A stretch of 64,000 bases of DNA, taken from assembly GCF_900089755.1 (NCBI RefSeq), contig NZ_FLOC01000001.1, positions 248,001 to 312,000 of the forward strand, written 5' to 3'. Below, one piece after another: positions 1 to 8,645 of this stretch. The stretch comes from Marinomonas aquimarina (lineage in GTDB: Bacteria; Pseudomonadota; Gammaproteobacteria; Pseudomonadales; Marinomonadaceae). The position numbers and the translations under genes are program-made. The notes beneath the pieces are model-generated. The model did no database searches. It saw only the letters and a program-made list of their open reading frames with translations, and was not told the origin of the DNA. Position 1 is the stretch's first letter. Each line of letters begins with the position of its first letter.

Positions 1-892
1 AACCAAAATTCAATCGATGGATTTGCTCCAAAGTGATGGTGCCTTGCTCATGTAAATGCTCCAAGGTCGCTACCAACCCCTGAGAATAACCGCGCTTGCT
101 GTGGAACTTCATCGCTAGGAAATCAAACAAGCGGTTCTCGTCGTACTTTTCGATGGTTGGTTCAACATGTAAAAAAATCTTCGCCTTGGAAGCTAAGAAA
201 TACGCCAAAATTGGCTGAATATTACCAGCCAACTGTTCTAATGAACCAAACGTGAAAACACCAGCCCCCTCTCGAATGATGAGACTTTGATCTGGCTGAG
301 TCATATCAAACAGATGCCCCGATACTTTGATATCGTGGTAACGATGAATTTCATCGATTAAATCCACCGATGATTGCACGAAGTCCAATCCATGTAAGGT
401 CTTGTCTGGGAAAATTTTTGAAATCAGTTCGAGGTTCAACCCCGTACCACAGCCAAATTCATAGACTTCGCTACAGTCCTTTAAGTATTTCTCAAATAAC
501 CAGTATTGAAACAGTCGCAGGAAGTCATATTCAAACCGGTTGTTCTCAGGAATGATGTAGTCCCCGCGAAAGCGGATCGGCTGCCCATGACGAATAAACT
601 TCGGTGTCAGACTTTCAAAATCCCCACCGCTGGCACGAAACGCATCGAGATTTTCCTGCCAGCCGTTATGCCAGACATCTTTACGCTCTTTAGCAGCAAT
701 CTTTTGCTTATCTGACTCAATTTTTCTAAGCACTTCGAGAATAATGCCGTCACGCTCTTCTTTGCCTGGTCTACGGTAATGCAAGTTTAATTGTTCGTAG
801 CGCGCCATAAATGCGTCGCTCAGCTCGCTCTTATCCACTCCAAAACAATATTCGATATCTGCTAGGGTAACTTTTTCTGGAAAGTCACTCAT
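1..892 (-). CDS. Class I SAM-dependent methyltransferase (3' end outside window)
   Basis: Reading from the ATG at 892 gives an open frame to the window edge, so the C-terminus is missing. The protein has the SAM-binding glycine motif EFGCGTGLNLELI near residue 145, followed by an acidic end of strand 2 (LHGLDF), typical of Rossmann-fold methyltransferases. The roughly 140-residue N-terminal part has no motif I recognise. Its start overlaps the stop of the transketolase C-terminal gene by ATGA, so the two are translationally coupled. By context it should methylate a sugar nucleotide or glycan intermediate of this cluster; the substrate is unknown. I am sure of the fold and not of the role. Confidence 0.75.
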   Translation of the reverse strand, partial: MSDFPEKVTLADIEYCFGVDKSELSDAFMARYEQLNLHYRRPGKEERDGIILEVLRKIESDKQKIAAKERKDVWHNGWQENLDAFRASGGDFESLTPKFIRHGQPIRFRGDYIIPENNRFEYDFLRLFQYWLFEKYLKDCSEVYEFGCGTGLNLELISKIFPDKTLHGLDFVQSSVDLIDEIHRYHDIKVSGHLFDMTQPDQSLIIREGAGVFTFGSLEQLAGNIQPILAYFLASKAKIFLHVEPTIEKYDENRLFDFLAMKFHSKRGYSQGLVATLEHLHEQGTITLEQIHRLNFG

Positions 893-1821
893 AGTGATGC
901 CCCTTCAATAAACTGAGAAATTCGTGCCTGGATTTTGTTTTTCGAAATTGAGAAATGTTCTTTCATCCATTCTCGATCACCGTATTCATACAGCGAGCTT
1001 GTCTCATTCATAGCGATGCGCAAACACTTAATCGTTATCTGCTGATCAATTAAATACATTGGAATAATGGCACCAAGACCACTGCTTGGCAGTGATTCAT
1101 CAACGATAATAAGGTGACTTGCTGTTTCCAGATAAGGTAACAGAGAAGCAAAAGCCAGTGGTTTAACGCGTGCGACATGAATCAGTGAAAAGATGCGCTT
1201 GTCTGGGTCTAATACTGCAAGGGCCTCTTGTACATCATGAGTGATGGTGCCACTCGTCAACACTAATACTTTCCCTACGTCCTGAACTAAATTCAATCCT
1301 TGATCTGACAGCTTCCCTCCGAGTTTTGGAAAGCCCCCTTTATCCAAACGTAAGTAGACTGGCGTACCAAGTGCTAATGCAGCTCGGGTACACTGCTCAG
1401 CCTCTTCTCCCGTACAAGGGTTATAAATCGTCAGATTGGGCAAAGTATTAAGCGCAGCAATGTCATCCACTGCATGGTGTGTCGGACCATCACTGGCATA
1501 GGCAATCCCTGCGCCACCGCCAATAATAAAGATGGGCAGATTCATTAAACACACATCTAATTTAATGTGTTCAAGGCAACGCAGTGCGAGGAAAGGCGCA
1601 ATGGCGTAGATAATAACTGTCTTGCCATTTAACGCGAGGCCAGAAGCCACACCAATCATGGTCTGTTCACAAATACCAATATTAATAAATTGATCTGGCA
1701 GCTCTTCACGAAATTTATTTAGTGACCAAGCCCCCATATCAGAAGTAATAAATACCGCATCCTTATTGTGTTTACAGTACTCATGCACTGCCTCAAACGT
1801 CGCATCTCGAATATCTAACAT
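889..1821 (-). CDS. Transketolase, C-terminal subunit (split transketolase)
   Basis: This 310-residue protein matches the pyrimidine-binding plus C-terminal domains of transketolase. The family motif ICEQTMIGVASGLA contains the glutamate (about E52) that activates thiamine diphosphate, and ASDGPTHHAVDD is the typical substrate-side loop. Its start overlaps the N-subunit gene by 7 bases, and the two together make one complete transketolase of about 596 residues. Split transketolases are known from archaea and from many secondary-metabolite and glycan clusters, where they transfer two-carbon ketol units. Here it may supply sedoheptulose 7-phosphate or build a longer-chain sugar; that role is inferred from the neighbours. 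Confidence 0.88.
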   Translation of the reverse strand: MLDIRDATFEAVHEYCKHNKDAVFITSDMGAWSLNKFREELPDQFINIGICEQTMIGVASGLALNGKTVIIYAIAPFLALRCLEHIKLDVCLMNLPIFIIGGGAGIAYASDGPTHHAVDDIAALNTLPNLTIYNPCTGEEAEQCTRAALALGTPVYLRLDKGGFPKLGGKLSDQGLNLVQDVGKVLVLTSGTITHDVQEALAVLDPDKRIFSLIHVARVKPLAFASLLPYLETASHLIIVDESLPSSGLGAIIPMYLIDQQITIKCLRIAMNETSSLYEYGDREWMKEHFSISKNKIQARISQFIEGASL

Positions 1822-2675
1822 GATGCCGCCTCTTTCAGAGCCTTCACCTGGCTGACTAATTCTTGTTGGGCAATCTGGCGCTCATGTTCATTCGGCATGC
1901 CGTGATGCCACTTAAGCTGCCCTTCCATAAAGCTGACCCCTTTGCCTTTAATCGTTCGAGCAACAATCAATTTAGGTTTAGAGGAAACGCTTAGACCCAT
2001 TAGGGTTCGTTTTAGCGCCTCATGATTGTGACCATCCACATAGAGCACTTCCCAACCTAACGCTTGATAAGCCGCCCCAAAATTGTCTACTTGATACATA
2101 TCTTCGGTTTTATCGAGGGTAATCTGATTATTGGCATCAATGATCGCCACAAGGTTACCAAGCCCCAAATTAGGCGCTTTCGTCGCCGCCTCCCATACAC
2201 TGCCCTCTTGGCTTTCGCCGTCACCCATTAAAACGAAGGTCTTCTTATCCGAACCGTCCATTTTTTGTGCCAAGGCCATACCAACACCAATCGCGAGGCC
2301 ATGTCCGAGGGATCCACTCAATGCATCCACCCCAGGCGTTAAATGATCAGGATGTTCGCCTAGTCGAGCCCCTCCACGACACACAGTATCTAACTCACTT
2401 GTTTCGATACAGCCTAACGCAGCCAATGTCGTATACAAGGCTAGAGAGGCATGCCCCTTACTCAAAATAAAACGATCAAATGCTGTAGATTTGGTTTTGC
2501 CTTCATCAAATGTCAGCCCCGCGCCAAAATAGACCGAAGTAATCACATCAATGCAGGAAAAAGCACCACCAATATGCCCTTTACCCGCAGCACAAATGGC
2601 TTTAAAGATAGCCAAACGGGCCTCACTGGCGCGATAGGCCAATTGGGCAGGACTCTCTTGATAACTTGGAAGCAT
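1815..2675 (-). CDS. Transketolase, N-terminal subunit (split transketolase)
   Basis: The 286 residues carry the thiamine-diphosphate/Mg signature GDGE (about 151-154) ending in NN (182-183), and the KGHIGGAFS and SKGHASLALY segments typical of transketolase N-domains. It lacks the pyrimidine-binding domain, which is supplied by the next gene. Its ATG overlaps the stop codon of the E1 beta gene by one base, so the four TPP-enzyme genes from 4678 to 889 look like one tightly coupled translation unit. The cofactor and pair assignment are firm; the sugar substrate is not known. Confidence 0.88.
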   Translation of the reverse strand: MLPSYQESPAQLAYRASEARLAIFKAICAAGKGHIGGAFSCIDVITSVYFGAGLTFDEGKTKSTAFDRFILSKGHASLALYTTLAALGCIETSELDTVCRGGARLGEHPDHLTPGVDALSGSLGHGLAIGVGMALAQKMDGSDKKTFVLMGDGESQEGSVWEAATKAPNLGLGNLVAIIDANNQITLDKTEDMYQVDNFGAAYQALGWEVLYVDGHNHEALKRTLMGLSVSSKPKLIVARTIKGKGVSFMEGQLKWHHGMPNEHERQIAQQELVSQVKALKEAASC

Positions 2676-3736
2676 TAGAATGGCCCTCTAAATTTCTTAT
2701 ACACATCTGCCATCGATTTTTCATCGGGCAACTGAATAGAAGACGAAGACTCTCCCAACACCTCTAGGATATCGCTAACCAGTGTCTGTAGATTCGGGTA
2801 ATAGAGATCTTCAAGGGCTTTGGCTGTCGGGCAAGGAGTTGGCACCATACCGACAGACTTCATCGGCGCTTTCAAACGGTGTGGAATGTTTTCACACACC
2901 AGACGCGCCACTTCAGCACAGGTGCCGAATTTTAACCAGCTGGTGTCTGCTACCAATAATCGACCGGTTTTCTCAACACTGGCCAATACCACTTCTTCCG
3001 TAATATCAGAGGTACAATGCAGATCAATAACTTCACACTGAATACCAAAGGCCTCTAAGTGCTTCGCGGCGCGTAAGGCTTCTAGCACCATGATTGAAGT
3101 AGCGACAATGGTAATATCCGAACCTTGACGGGCAACATAGCTCGCTAGACTTTGCTCGCCTTTGCGCAATCCAGCTCGATCAACATCAAAGTTCAGGTCA
3201 TACATCAAACGATGCTCTAGGGAAACCACGGGCGAGTGGTAGTCGTTTAGCAAATAGTCATAACTTTCTAAAATCGACTGTGAACTAGACGGCATGATCA
3301 CCTTAAGTCCAGGAAAGTGACTGAGCAGCGACTGCGGGCTTTGTGAATGCTGTGCCCCTTGCCCCCAACTGCGGCCGACCACTGCACGAATGAAAATCGG
3401 CACCTCATGATGACCAGCAAACATGTATTTGTACTTGGCCGCCATATTCAAAACTTGGTTTAGGGCGAGAAATAGAAAATCAGCACGGATATGCACATGG
3501 ATAGGACGCAGACCATTCATCGCTGCGCCCATACAAATCCCCGTAATGCCTTCTTCAATAATCGGCACATCTTGCACACGCTGGGCGCCAAACTTTTCCG
3601 CTAAGCCTAAGGTCGTGCCAAAAGTGCCTTTAAAATCATCGACACCTTGGCCAAAAATCACGCTGTTATCGTTACGCTCCAGCGCGTTGTGCATACTTTC
3701 AGCGAGCGCTTCACGATAGGTTACTACTTCAGTCAT
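2675..3736 (-). CDS. 2-oxoacid dehydrogenase E1 beta-like subunit
   Basis: At 353 residues this resembles the beta subunit of pyruvate/acetoin dehydrogenase E1, with the Glu-containing motif VPIIEEGITGICMGAAMNGLRPI and the GQGAQHSQSPQSLLSHFPGLKVIMPSS segment of the family. The start at 3736 follows AAAGGAG with 7-nt spacing. It lies 12 bp after E1 alpha. No E2 lipoyl acyltransferase or E3 gene follows, so the pair probably does not feed a classical dehydrogenase complex. E1-like pairs in some natural-product clusters, for example avilamycin AviB1/AviB2, are linked to adding a two-carbon branch to a sugar. A comparable acyloin-type role here is inference. Confidence 0.85.
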   Translation of the reverse strand: MTEVVTYREALAESMHNALERNDNSVIFGQGVDDFKGTFGTTLGLAEKFGAQRVQDVPIIEEGITGICMGAAMNGLRPIHVHIRADFLFLALNQVLNMAAKYKYMFAGHHEVPIFIRAVVGRSWGQGAQHSQSPQSLLSHFPGLKVIMPSSSQSILESYDYLLNDYHSPVVSLEHRLMYDLNFDVDRAGLRKGEQSLASYVARQGSDITIVATSIMVLEALRAAKHLEAFGIQCEVIDLHCTSDITEEVVLASVEKTGRLLVADTSWLKFGTCAEVARLVCENIPHRLKAPMKSVGMVPTPCPTAKALEDLYYPNLQTLVSDILEVLGESSSSIQLPDEKSMADVYKKFRGPF

Positions 3737-3748
3737 GTTCGCACTCCT

Positions 3749-4678
3749 TTAGTATACGTCTTGGTATAGGTCAGTGATGGTTGGAAATGGGCTGGCTTCA
3801 GCAAACGCAACGCTGTTTTCAATCAGTTGATTGACCGCTGGCAGTAACGCCTCATAGGTTTGTAGGTCTGTTAGCAATGGGTCGTTAGCACGCCACTCTG
3901 CTTGCTCACTTTCGTCGCGATAACCGCCATAGAAGTCTTCACCCGGCCCCACGTGCTCCATGTAACGACAGGTGTCAATTTCAATAAAGAGTGGTCGCGG
4001 ATTTTCTCGGTAGCTTTCCAGCATCTGGGCAAACTGTGTTTGCACCGCACAAAAATCATAACCTTCCTTTATATGAAAGGTATCGATACCATAACTCTGT
4101 ACATGTTCGCGGATGGCATAGCTTTGACGTGCTTGTAGGCGCGTGTGAACGGCAAACTGATTGTTTTCACAAATAAAGATGATCGGCAGCTGATGTAAGG
4201 AGGCAAAGTTTAACGACTCATGATAAACCCCCTCTTCGGTTGCACCATCTCCAAACACACTCAGCGTCAGATCTGATTTGCCCAGTATTTTATTCGCATA
4301 AGCGTTGCCAACCGCATTAGGTATACCGCTGGCCACCACCGCAGACGTTCCCATAAAGCCAACTTGCGGATAAGCAAGGTGCATTGAGCCCCCCTTACCG
4401 CCACAGCAACCATCGACCTTACCAAACAACTCGGCCATCATGGCATTCAGATCGCCGCCTTTTGCTAAGTAAAAAGCATGAGAGCGATAGGTGGCAAACA
4501 TGCGATCTTCTGGTTTTAATAGGGAGCACAGGCCGACGGCAACCGCCTCCTGACCAATGGAAAGATGCACTGGGCTTTGCACTTTATCACTCGGATACAG
4601 GCGAATAATTTCTTCTTCGACTCGACGAATTAACAGAGCTTGGCGGTACAGCGCTTCGTAGTTGTTGGAATTAGTCAT
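3749..4678 (-). CDS. 2-oxoacid dehydrogenase E1 alpha-like subunit
   Basis: The ATG at 4678 is preceded by AAGAGACG and gives 309 residues. An upstream in-frame start at 4738 would run into the epimerase gene and has no ribosome site. The protein has the E1 alpha hallmarks: RSHAFYLAKG, GKGGSMHLA (about 94-102) and the TPP motif GDGATEEG (143-150) ending in ENN (171-173). It is somewhat short for a PDH E1 alpha and is closer to acetoin-dehydrogenase-type subunits. Together with E1 beta it should form a TPP enzyme that decarboxylates a 2-oxoacid. With no E2 or E3 nearby, the acyl acceptor may be a sugar; that is inferred. Confidence 0.85.
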   Translation of the reverse strand: MTNSNNYEALYRQALLIRRVEEEIIRLYPSDKVQSPVHLSIGQEAVAVGLCSLLKPEDRMFATYRSHAFYLAKGGDLNAMMAELFGKVDGCCGGKGGSMHLAYPQVGFMGTSAVVASGIPNAVGNAYANKILGKSDLTLSVFGDGATEEGVYHESLNFASLHQLPIIFICENNQFAVHTRLQARQSYAIREHVQSYGIDTFHIKEGYDFCAVQTQFAQMLESYRENPRPLFIEIDTCRYMEHVGPGEDFYGGYRDESEQAEWRANDPLLTDLQTYEALLPAVNQLIENSVAFAEASPFPTITDLYQDVY

Positions 4679-4692
4679 AATCGTCTCTTCGT

Positions 4693-5706
4693 TTAACGTT
4701 GTAGTACGCCTGCGCCAGAAGCAATTCGAGCGCGCCAATAATTCAATAGGTCTTCCATGGTTTTCTCAAACGGTATTTCTGGACGCCAACCTGTATGGGC
4801 TTGGAACTTAGCCGTATTTGGCAGTTGTAAATCCGCATCTAATGGTCGTAATCTCGCGGCTTCCTGCTCTACCTGAATGTCCTTGCAAGTTGATAAGGAA
4901 ATAAGGTGATGCAGCATGTCCTCAACAGAGCATGAGAAGCTACCCCCGATGTTGTAATACTCACCTGGGATGGGATCTTCCGTCACCAACATAAAGTAGG
5001 CACGTACCGCATCGCGCACATCAGACCATGTTCTGAGAGATTGCAAATTACCTGTTTTAACGACCGGAGCCATTAAGCCTGCCTCGATCATGGCAATCTG
5101 CTTGGCAAAACTAGACTCAGCAAACACATCGCCACGTCTTGGCCCAGTGTGGGTAAACATGCGTGTCGACATACATTTTTGGCCATAAGCCTCAGCATGA
5201 AAGCGAGCAATCAAATCCGTGCCGATTTTTGAAATGGAATAAGGGGACGCAGGGTGGAAAGAGCATTCCTCATCAATCGGCAGCTTTTCTTTTGGCACAC
5301 GACCGAACACTTCCGAAGAGGAACAAATATGAATGACAGGGTCGTAGTCACTTAAGCGCAGCGCTTCAAGCAGCCTTTCCGTTCCCAAAATATTGACATC
5401 CATAGTTTGAATTGGCGATGTGAAACTTGTACTTGGGTAGCTTTGTGCTGCCAAATGAAATACATAATCGGGCTTTGCCTGATTGACCACATGCACTAGC
5501 GAAATGTAATCCGTTAGGTCCCCATCCAGGAAGAAAAGTCGATCTTTACGATTTACGCGTTCTAGCAAATGCGACACATTGTCGAGCGGGCTGCGCCAGC
5601 GACACATGCCATAAATATCCCAATCCGTATGTTCTAGCAGGTAATCGGCTAAGTGTGAGCCAACCATTCCAGTGATGCCAGTAACAAGCACTCGTTTTTT
5701 ATTCAC
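4693..5706 (-). CDS. GDP-mannose 4,6-dehydratase-like NAD(P) sugar epimerase/dehydratase
   Basis: An extended short-chain dehydrogenase of 337 residues. It has the dinucleotide motif GITGMVG (10-16), the catalytic tyrosine-lysine pair YSISK (156-160), and SSSEVFG (129-135), where the glutamate after serine is the acid-base residue seen in 4,6-dehydratases such as Gmd. The RWRSPLDNVSHL segment is also Gmd-like. It lies 18 bp downstream of a GDP/NDP-sugar pyrophosphorylase homologue, so the two may make and dehydrate the same nucleotide sugar (GDP-mannose or GDP-heptose). It could instead be a C4-reductase or epimerase of the same fold. Confidence 0.8.
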   Translation of the reverse strand: MNKKRVLVTGITGMVGSHLADYLLEHTDWDIYGMCRWRSPLDNVSHLLERVNRKDRLFFLDGDLTDYISLVHVVNQAKPDYVFHLAAQSYPSTSFTSPIQTMDVNILGTERLLEALRLSDYDPVIHICSSSEVFGRVPKEKLPIDEECSFHPASPYSISKIGTDLIARFHAEAYGQKCMSTRMFTHTGPRRGDVFAESSFAKQIAMIEAGLMAPVVKTGNLQSLRTWSDVRDAVRAYFMLVTEDPIPGEYYNIGGSFSCSVEDMLHHLISLSTCKDIQVEQEAARLRPLDADLQLPNTAKFQAHTGWRPEIPFEKTMEDLLNYWRARIASGAGVLQR

Positions 5707-5724
5707 GAATCAACCACTTATAAA

Positions 5725-6426
5725 TTAATGTTGTTTAAATCGATGATAATCATCCGGCGTACCAATATCAATAAAGGGCTCTTGTCCCAAATAAGCCATC
5801 AACTGACCAGCGGCAATGTTAGGGAATACATCTTGCTCCAACGAACAAACCTCGAAACACGGCACCCCATCAAACAGCTCTTTGTTCAACATGTATGCGC
5901 CGGCATTGACCCAGCCAGCAGCTGAACTCCCTTTTTCTTTAAAAGCTTTTACGATGCTTTCCTCTCCGGCCAGCTCTAACGTACCAAACCGAGTCGCATC
6001 GCTTACGTAGGTGGCATAAATGGTTGCCGCGGCATTACTTAGTCTATGTGTTTCGCGCAACGCATTGAGCTGATAGCTGCAAAACGAATCACCATTAATG
6101 GCAATAAAAGAATCCCCTTCTATAAGGGGCAAGGCATATTTAATGGCTCCCGCAGTACCAAGAGGAAATGGCTCAACCACCACTTCAATTTCTGCAGCAA
6201 AAGGTTGGCTGGAGAAGTAAGCTTGAATGTACTCACCCATGTAACCTGCACACAACACGATACGCTGAATACCTTGCTGAATTAGATGGGTAATCAAAAT
6301 TTCGAGAAATGGCTTTCCTTGAACGTCCGCCATGGGTTTAGGTCTGTCACTCACCACGGAGCGCAAGCGAGTACCAAGCCCACCACAAAGGATCATCACA
6401 TCGGGAGGGCTTTGCATACACTTCAT
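5725..6426 (-). CDS. Sugar-1-phosphate nucleotidyltransferase (HddC-like)
   Basis: The N-terminal signature LCGGLGTRLR, followed by RPKPM, is the nucleotide-binding loop of sugar nucleotidyltransferases. Overall it resembles HddC, the D-glycero-alpha-D-manno-heptose-1-phosphate guanylyltransferase, and other mannose-1-phosphate guanylyltransferase-like proteins. I chose the ATG at 6426 (233 residues) because it forms an ATGA overlap with the preceding stop; starts at 6453 and 6417 are possible. If it is a heptose enzyme, the split transketolase could supply its precursor sedoheptulose 7-phosphate, but no GmhA or HddA is visible in the window. Confidence 0.8.
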   Translation of the reverse strand: MKCMQSPPDVMILCGGLGTRLRSVVSDRPKPMADVQGKPFLEILITHLIQQGIQRIVLCAGYMGEYIQAYFSSQPFAAEIEVVVEPFPLGTAGAIKYALPLIEGDSFIAINGDSFCSYQLNALRETHRLSNAAATIYATYVSDATRFGTLELAGEESIVKAFKEKGSSAAGWVNAGAYMLNKELFDGVPCFEVCSLEQDVFPNIAAGQLMAYLGQEPFIDIGTPDDYHRFKQH

Positions 6427-7598
6427 TTGGATTGGTGCCAGTTTGAGACACAAGGAATCTTAGAGGTATCGCAGCGCTTAGAAAACTTACCCGCGATCTC
6501 CATCACCTCCTCCATTAGACCCGCCTTTAGGGTCGTTGGACTTAGGCCGTCCTTGAGGAAACAATCGTTCATAACATGCAGATCGTTTTCATCGGCCTCA
6601 AAACGCGGATTCTTGACAAAATCTATTTGAGAGTCAGTCATCTCAGCGATCATTTTCGCCAAATCCCGTACGCGGTGAGTTTCCGTCATCTGATTGTAGA
6701 TTTTGACAGGCTCACCTTTTTCAGGAGGGTTATTGATCGCAATTTCAATGCAACGGACGGTGTCCTGTATATGGATAAAAGCGCGAGTTTGACCGCCTGT
6801 ACCATGGACTGTTAAGGGATAACCGATCGCGGCCTGCATCAAAAAACGGTTTAGAACTGTGCCGTAATCACCATCGTAATCAAAGCGATTGATAAGCTCT
6901 GGCGCCAACTTGGTTTCTTTCGTTTGAGTGCCCCAGACAATGCCTTGGTGTAAATCGGTAATACGAATGGCATCATTCTTGTTGTAGTAGAAGAAAAACA
7001 ATTGATCCTGGGTTTTGGTCATGTGGTAAACACTGCCAGGATTCGCAGGATAAAGAATCTTCAGCTTCTGCTGTGTACCGGCATCTGTTTCGACATTGAC
7101 GTCTAAGTAGCCTTCTGGAATCTTCATCCCAGCGGTACCATAACCATATACCCCCATAGTACCAAGGTGCACCAGGTGGGTATCAAGACCGCTTTCTACG
7201 ATCGCACAACAGACATTGTGAGTAGCATTCAAGTTATTACTAACAGTATAGCGTTTATGCTTAGAAGACTTCATCGAATACGGCGCAGCGCGCTGCTCAG
7301 CGAAGTGTACGATCACATCAGGTTGATAATCCTCAAAGGTCATCAGTAGTTGATCATAGTCATTCGCTACATCTATCTCAGCAAAGCTGATCTGCTTACC
7401 CGACACTGCCTCCCAAGTATGAATTCGGTCTTGTAAGCTCGCTATCGGCGTTAAAGAGGAGGCGCCCAATTCTTCATCTATATGACGACGGGAGAAGTTA
7501 TCAACGATGAGAATGTCATGCCCACAATTGGATAAATGCAGCGCTGTTGGCCAGCCACAGAACCCATCACCACCCAATACTATTATTTTCTTAGTCAT
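6423..7598 (-). CDS. UDP-sulfoquinovose synthase (SQD1/Agl3) family protein
   Basis: From the ATG at 7598 this 391-residue protein has the distinctive SQD1 N-terminus LGGDGFCGWPTALHLS, the segment VVHF-like IVHFAEQRAAPYSM (about 96-109), LGTMGVYG (145-152, Thr147) and YHMTK (191-195, the catalytic Tyr/Lys), then HGTGGQTRAF. These match plant SQD1, which combines UDP-glucose with sulfite to make UDP-sulfoquinovose. The archaeal Agl3 makes the same sugar for N-glycans. No SQD2-like sulfolipid synthase lies beside it; the neighbours are glycan genes, so the sulfonated sugar, if made, probably goes into a surface glycan. The family is certain and the exact product is inferred. An upstream start at 7658 would overlap the GT2 gene. 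Confidence 0.87.
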   Translation of the reverse strand: MTKKIIVLGGDGFCGWPTALHLSNCGHDILIVDNFSRRHIDEELGASSLTPIASLQDRIHTWEAVSGKQISFAEIDVANDYDQLLMTFEDYQPDVIVHFAEQRAAPYSMKSSKHKRYTVSNNLNATHNVCCAIVESGLDTHLVHLGTMGVYGYGTAGMKIPEGYLDVNVETDAGTQQKLKILYPANPGSVYHMTKTQDQLFFFYYNKNDAIRITDLHQGIVWGTQTKETKLAPELINRFDYDGDYGTVLNRFLMQAAIGYPLTVHGTGGQTRAFIHIQDTVRCIEIAINNPPEKGEPVKIYNQMTETHRVRDLAKMIAEMTDSQIDFVKNPRFEADENDLHVMNDCFLKDGLSPTTLKAGLMEEVMEIAGKFSKRCDTSKIPCVSNWHQSK

Positions 7599-7629
7599 AC
7601 CCAACCTACTGCCTTTAATTTGCTTGGCC

Positions 7630-8625
7630 TTACTTCCTAAATAGACAGTCATAAACAAAGCTCATGCCCATTTTACGACCAGAGAGGAGCCTTTTCAGAC
7701 CAGCATACTTGAGATAGAGCAAGACGCCCTTTACGCCATGCCTACGCGCCACTCCTTTATATCGGATATCCAACGCAAAACTTAATGTGTTTTTTGCGGG
7801 AATCTGACTCTTATCAACCTCCGCAAAAAGCCCTTTAAGAAAGCTCCCTAGCTTTTTGAAATCTTCTAAGCTCAATGTATCTGCGTAAAGACGAGGCCAA
7901 ATGAGTGTTTGCAAAGCATCACGATTGAAAGGCAAACTCAGTGCACGATATTCGCGAGCCAATACTCTGAGATGCGCCTCTTTTTGTCGTTCAAAGTTCC
8001 CAGTACTCTCTTGTGCTGCATGAACACGATATTTCACCAACGAGCTAGGTACACAGCCCACTCGAGTTTTATTTAATAATTTTATCCAGCAGTCGTAGTC
8101 TGCTGCACCACGGTATTCAGGGTCGACATAACAGTGCTGCACCGAGACTTTCGTGCGATCAAGCAGCACACCAGGGTTTAGGATGACATTGAAAAGCAAC
8201 ATATTGGCCTGAATATCATTGTGATATTCAGGCGGTGTAATTTTATAAGAGCGCTCGCCAAACGCTTCGTAGGCACAGCTCACCATACCGAGTTGGTGTT
8301 GTTTCAGGTAATGAAGTTGATCTTCTATACGGCGTTCATGATATAAATCATCCGCATCAGCTAACGCAATGTAACGCTCCGAACACAGGTCAAACAGTTT
8401 ATTGCGAGAAAACAGAATCCCCTGATTCTGCGTATTTCGCTCTATTCGAATACGACCATCAGTAGCAGCCAGCTCTTGTACTATTTCGAGAGTGCCATCG
8501 CTCGAGGCATCATCCAAGATCAGAATTTCTATATTTTCATAGGTCTGAGATAACAGCGTTTCAACAGTTTCACGAATGTGTTGCTCACCGTTATAGACAG
8601 GCAGACAAATTTGCACCTTATCCAA
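7630..8625 (-). CDS. Glycosyltransferase family 2 (GT-A)
   Basis: This 331-residue protein begins with the GT2 core: CLPVYNGEQHIRETVETLLS, ILDDASSDGT and the metal-binding DADD in ALADADDLY. It has no transmembrane segment, so it is a cytosolic transferase acting on a lipid-linked or protein-linked acceptor at the inner face of the membrane. The C-terminal about 100 residues are basic and poorly conserved. It lies 20 bp below a second GT2 gene, and they probably add successive sugars. Donor and acceptor cannot be read from sequence. Confidence 0.85.
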   Translation of the reverse strand: MDKVQICLPVYNGEQHIRETVETLLSQTYENIEILILDDASSDGTLEIVQELAATDGRIRIERNTQNQGILFSRNKLFDLCSERYIALADADDLYHERRIEDQLHYLKQHQLGMVSCAYEAFGERSYKITPPEYHNDIQANMLLFNVILNPGVLLDRTKVSVQHCYVDPEYRGAADYDCWIKLLNKTRVGCVPSSLVKYRVHAAQESTGNFERQKEAHLRVLAREYRALSLPFNRDALQTLIWPRLYADTLSLEDFKKLGSFLKGLFAEVDKSQIPAKNTLSFALDIRYKGVARRHGVKGVLLYLKYAGLKRLLSGRKMGMSFVYDCLFRK

Positions 8626-8645
8626 GCATGCCTCCCATCCTCAAG

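Noticed and set aside
2675-4678. A pyruvate dehydrogenase operon
   Set aside because: E1 alpha and beta are present, but no E2 or E3 follows and the surrounding genes are for nucleotide sugars.
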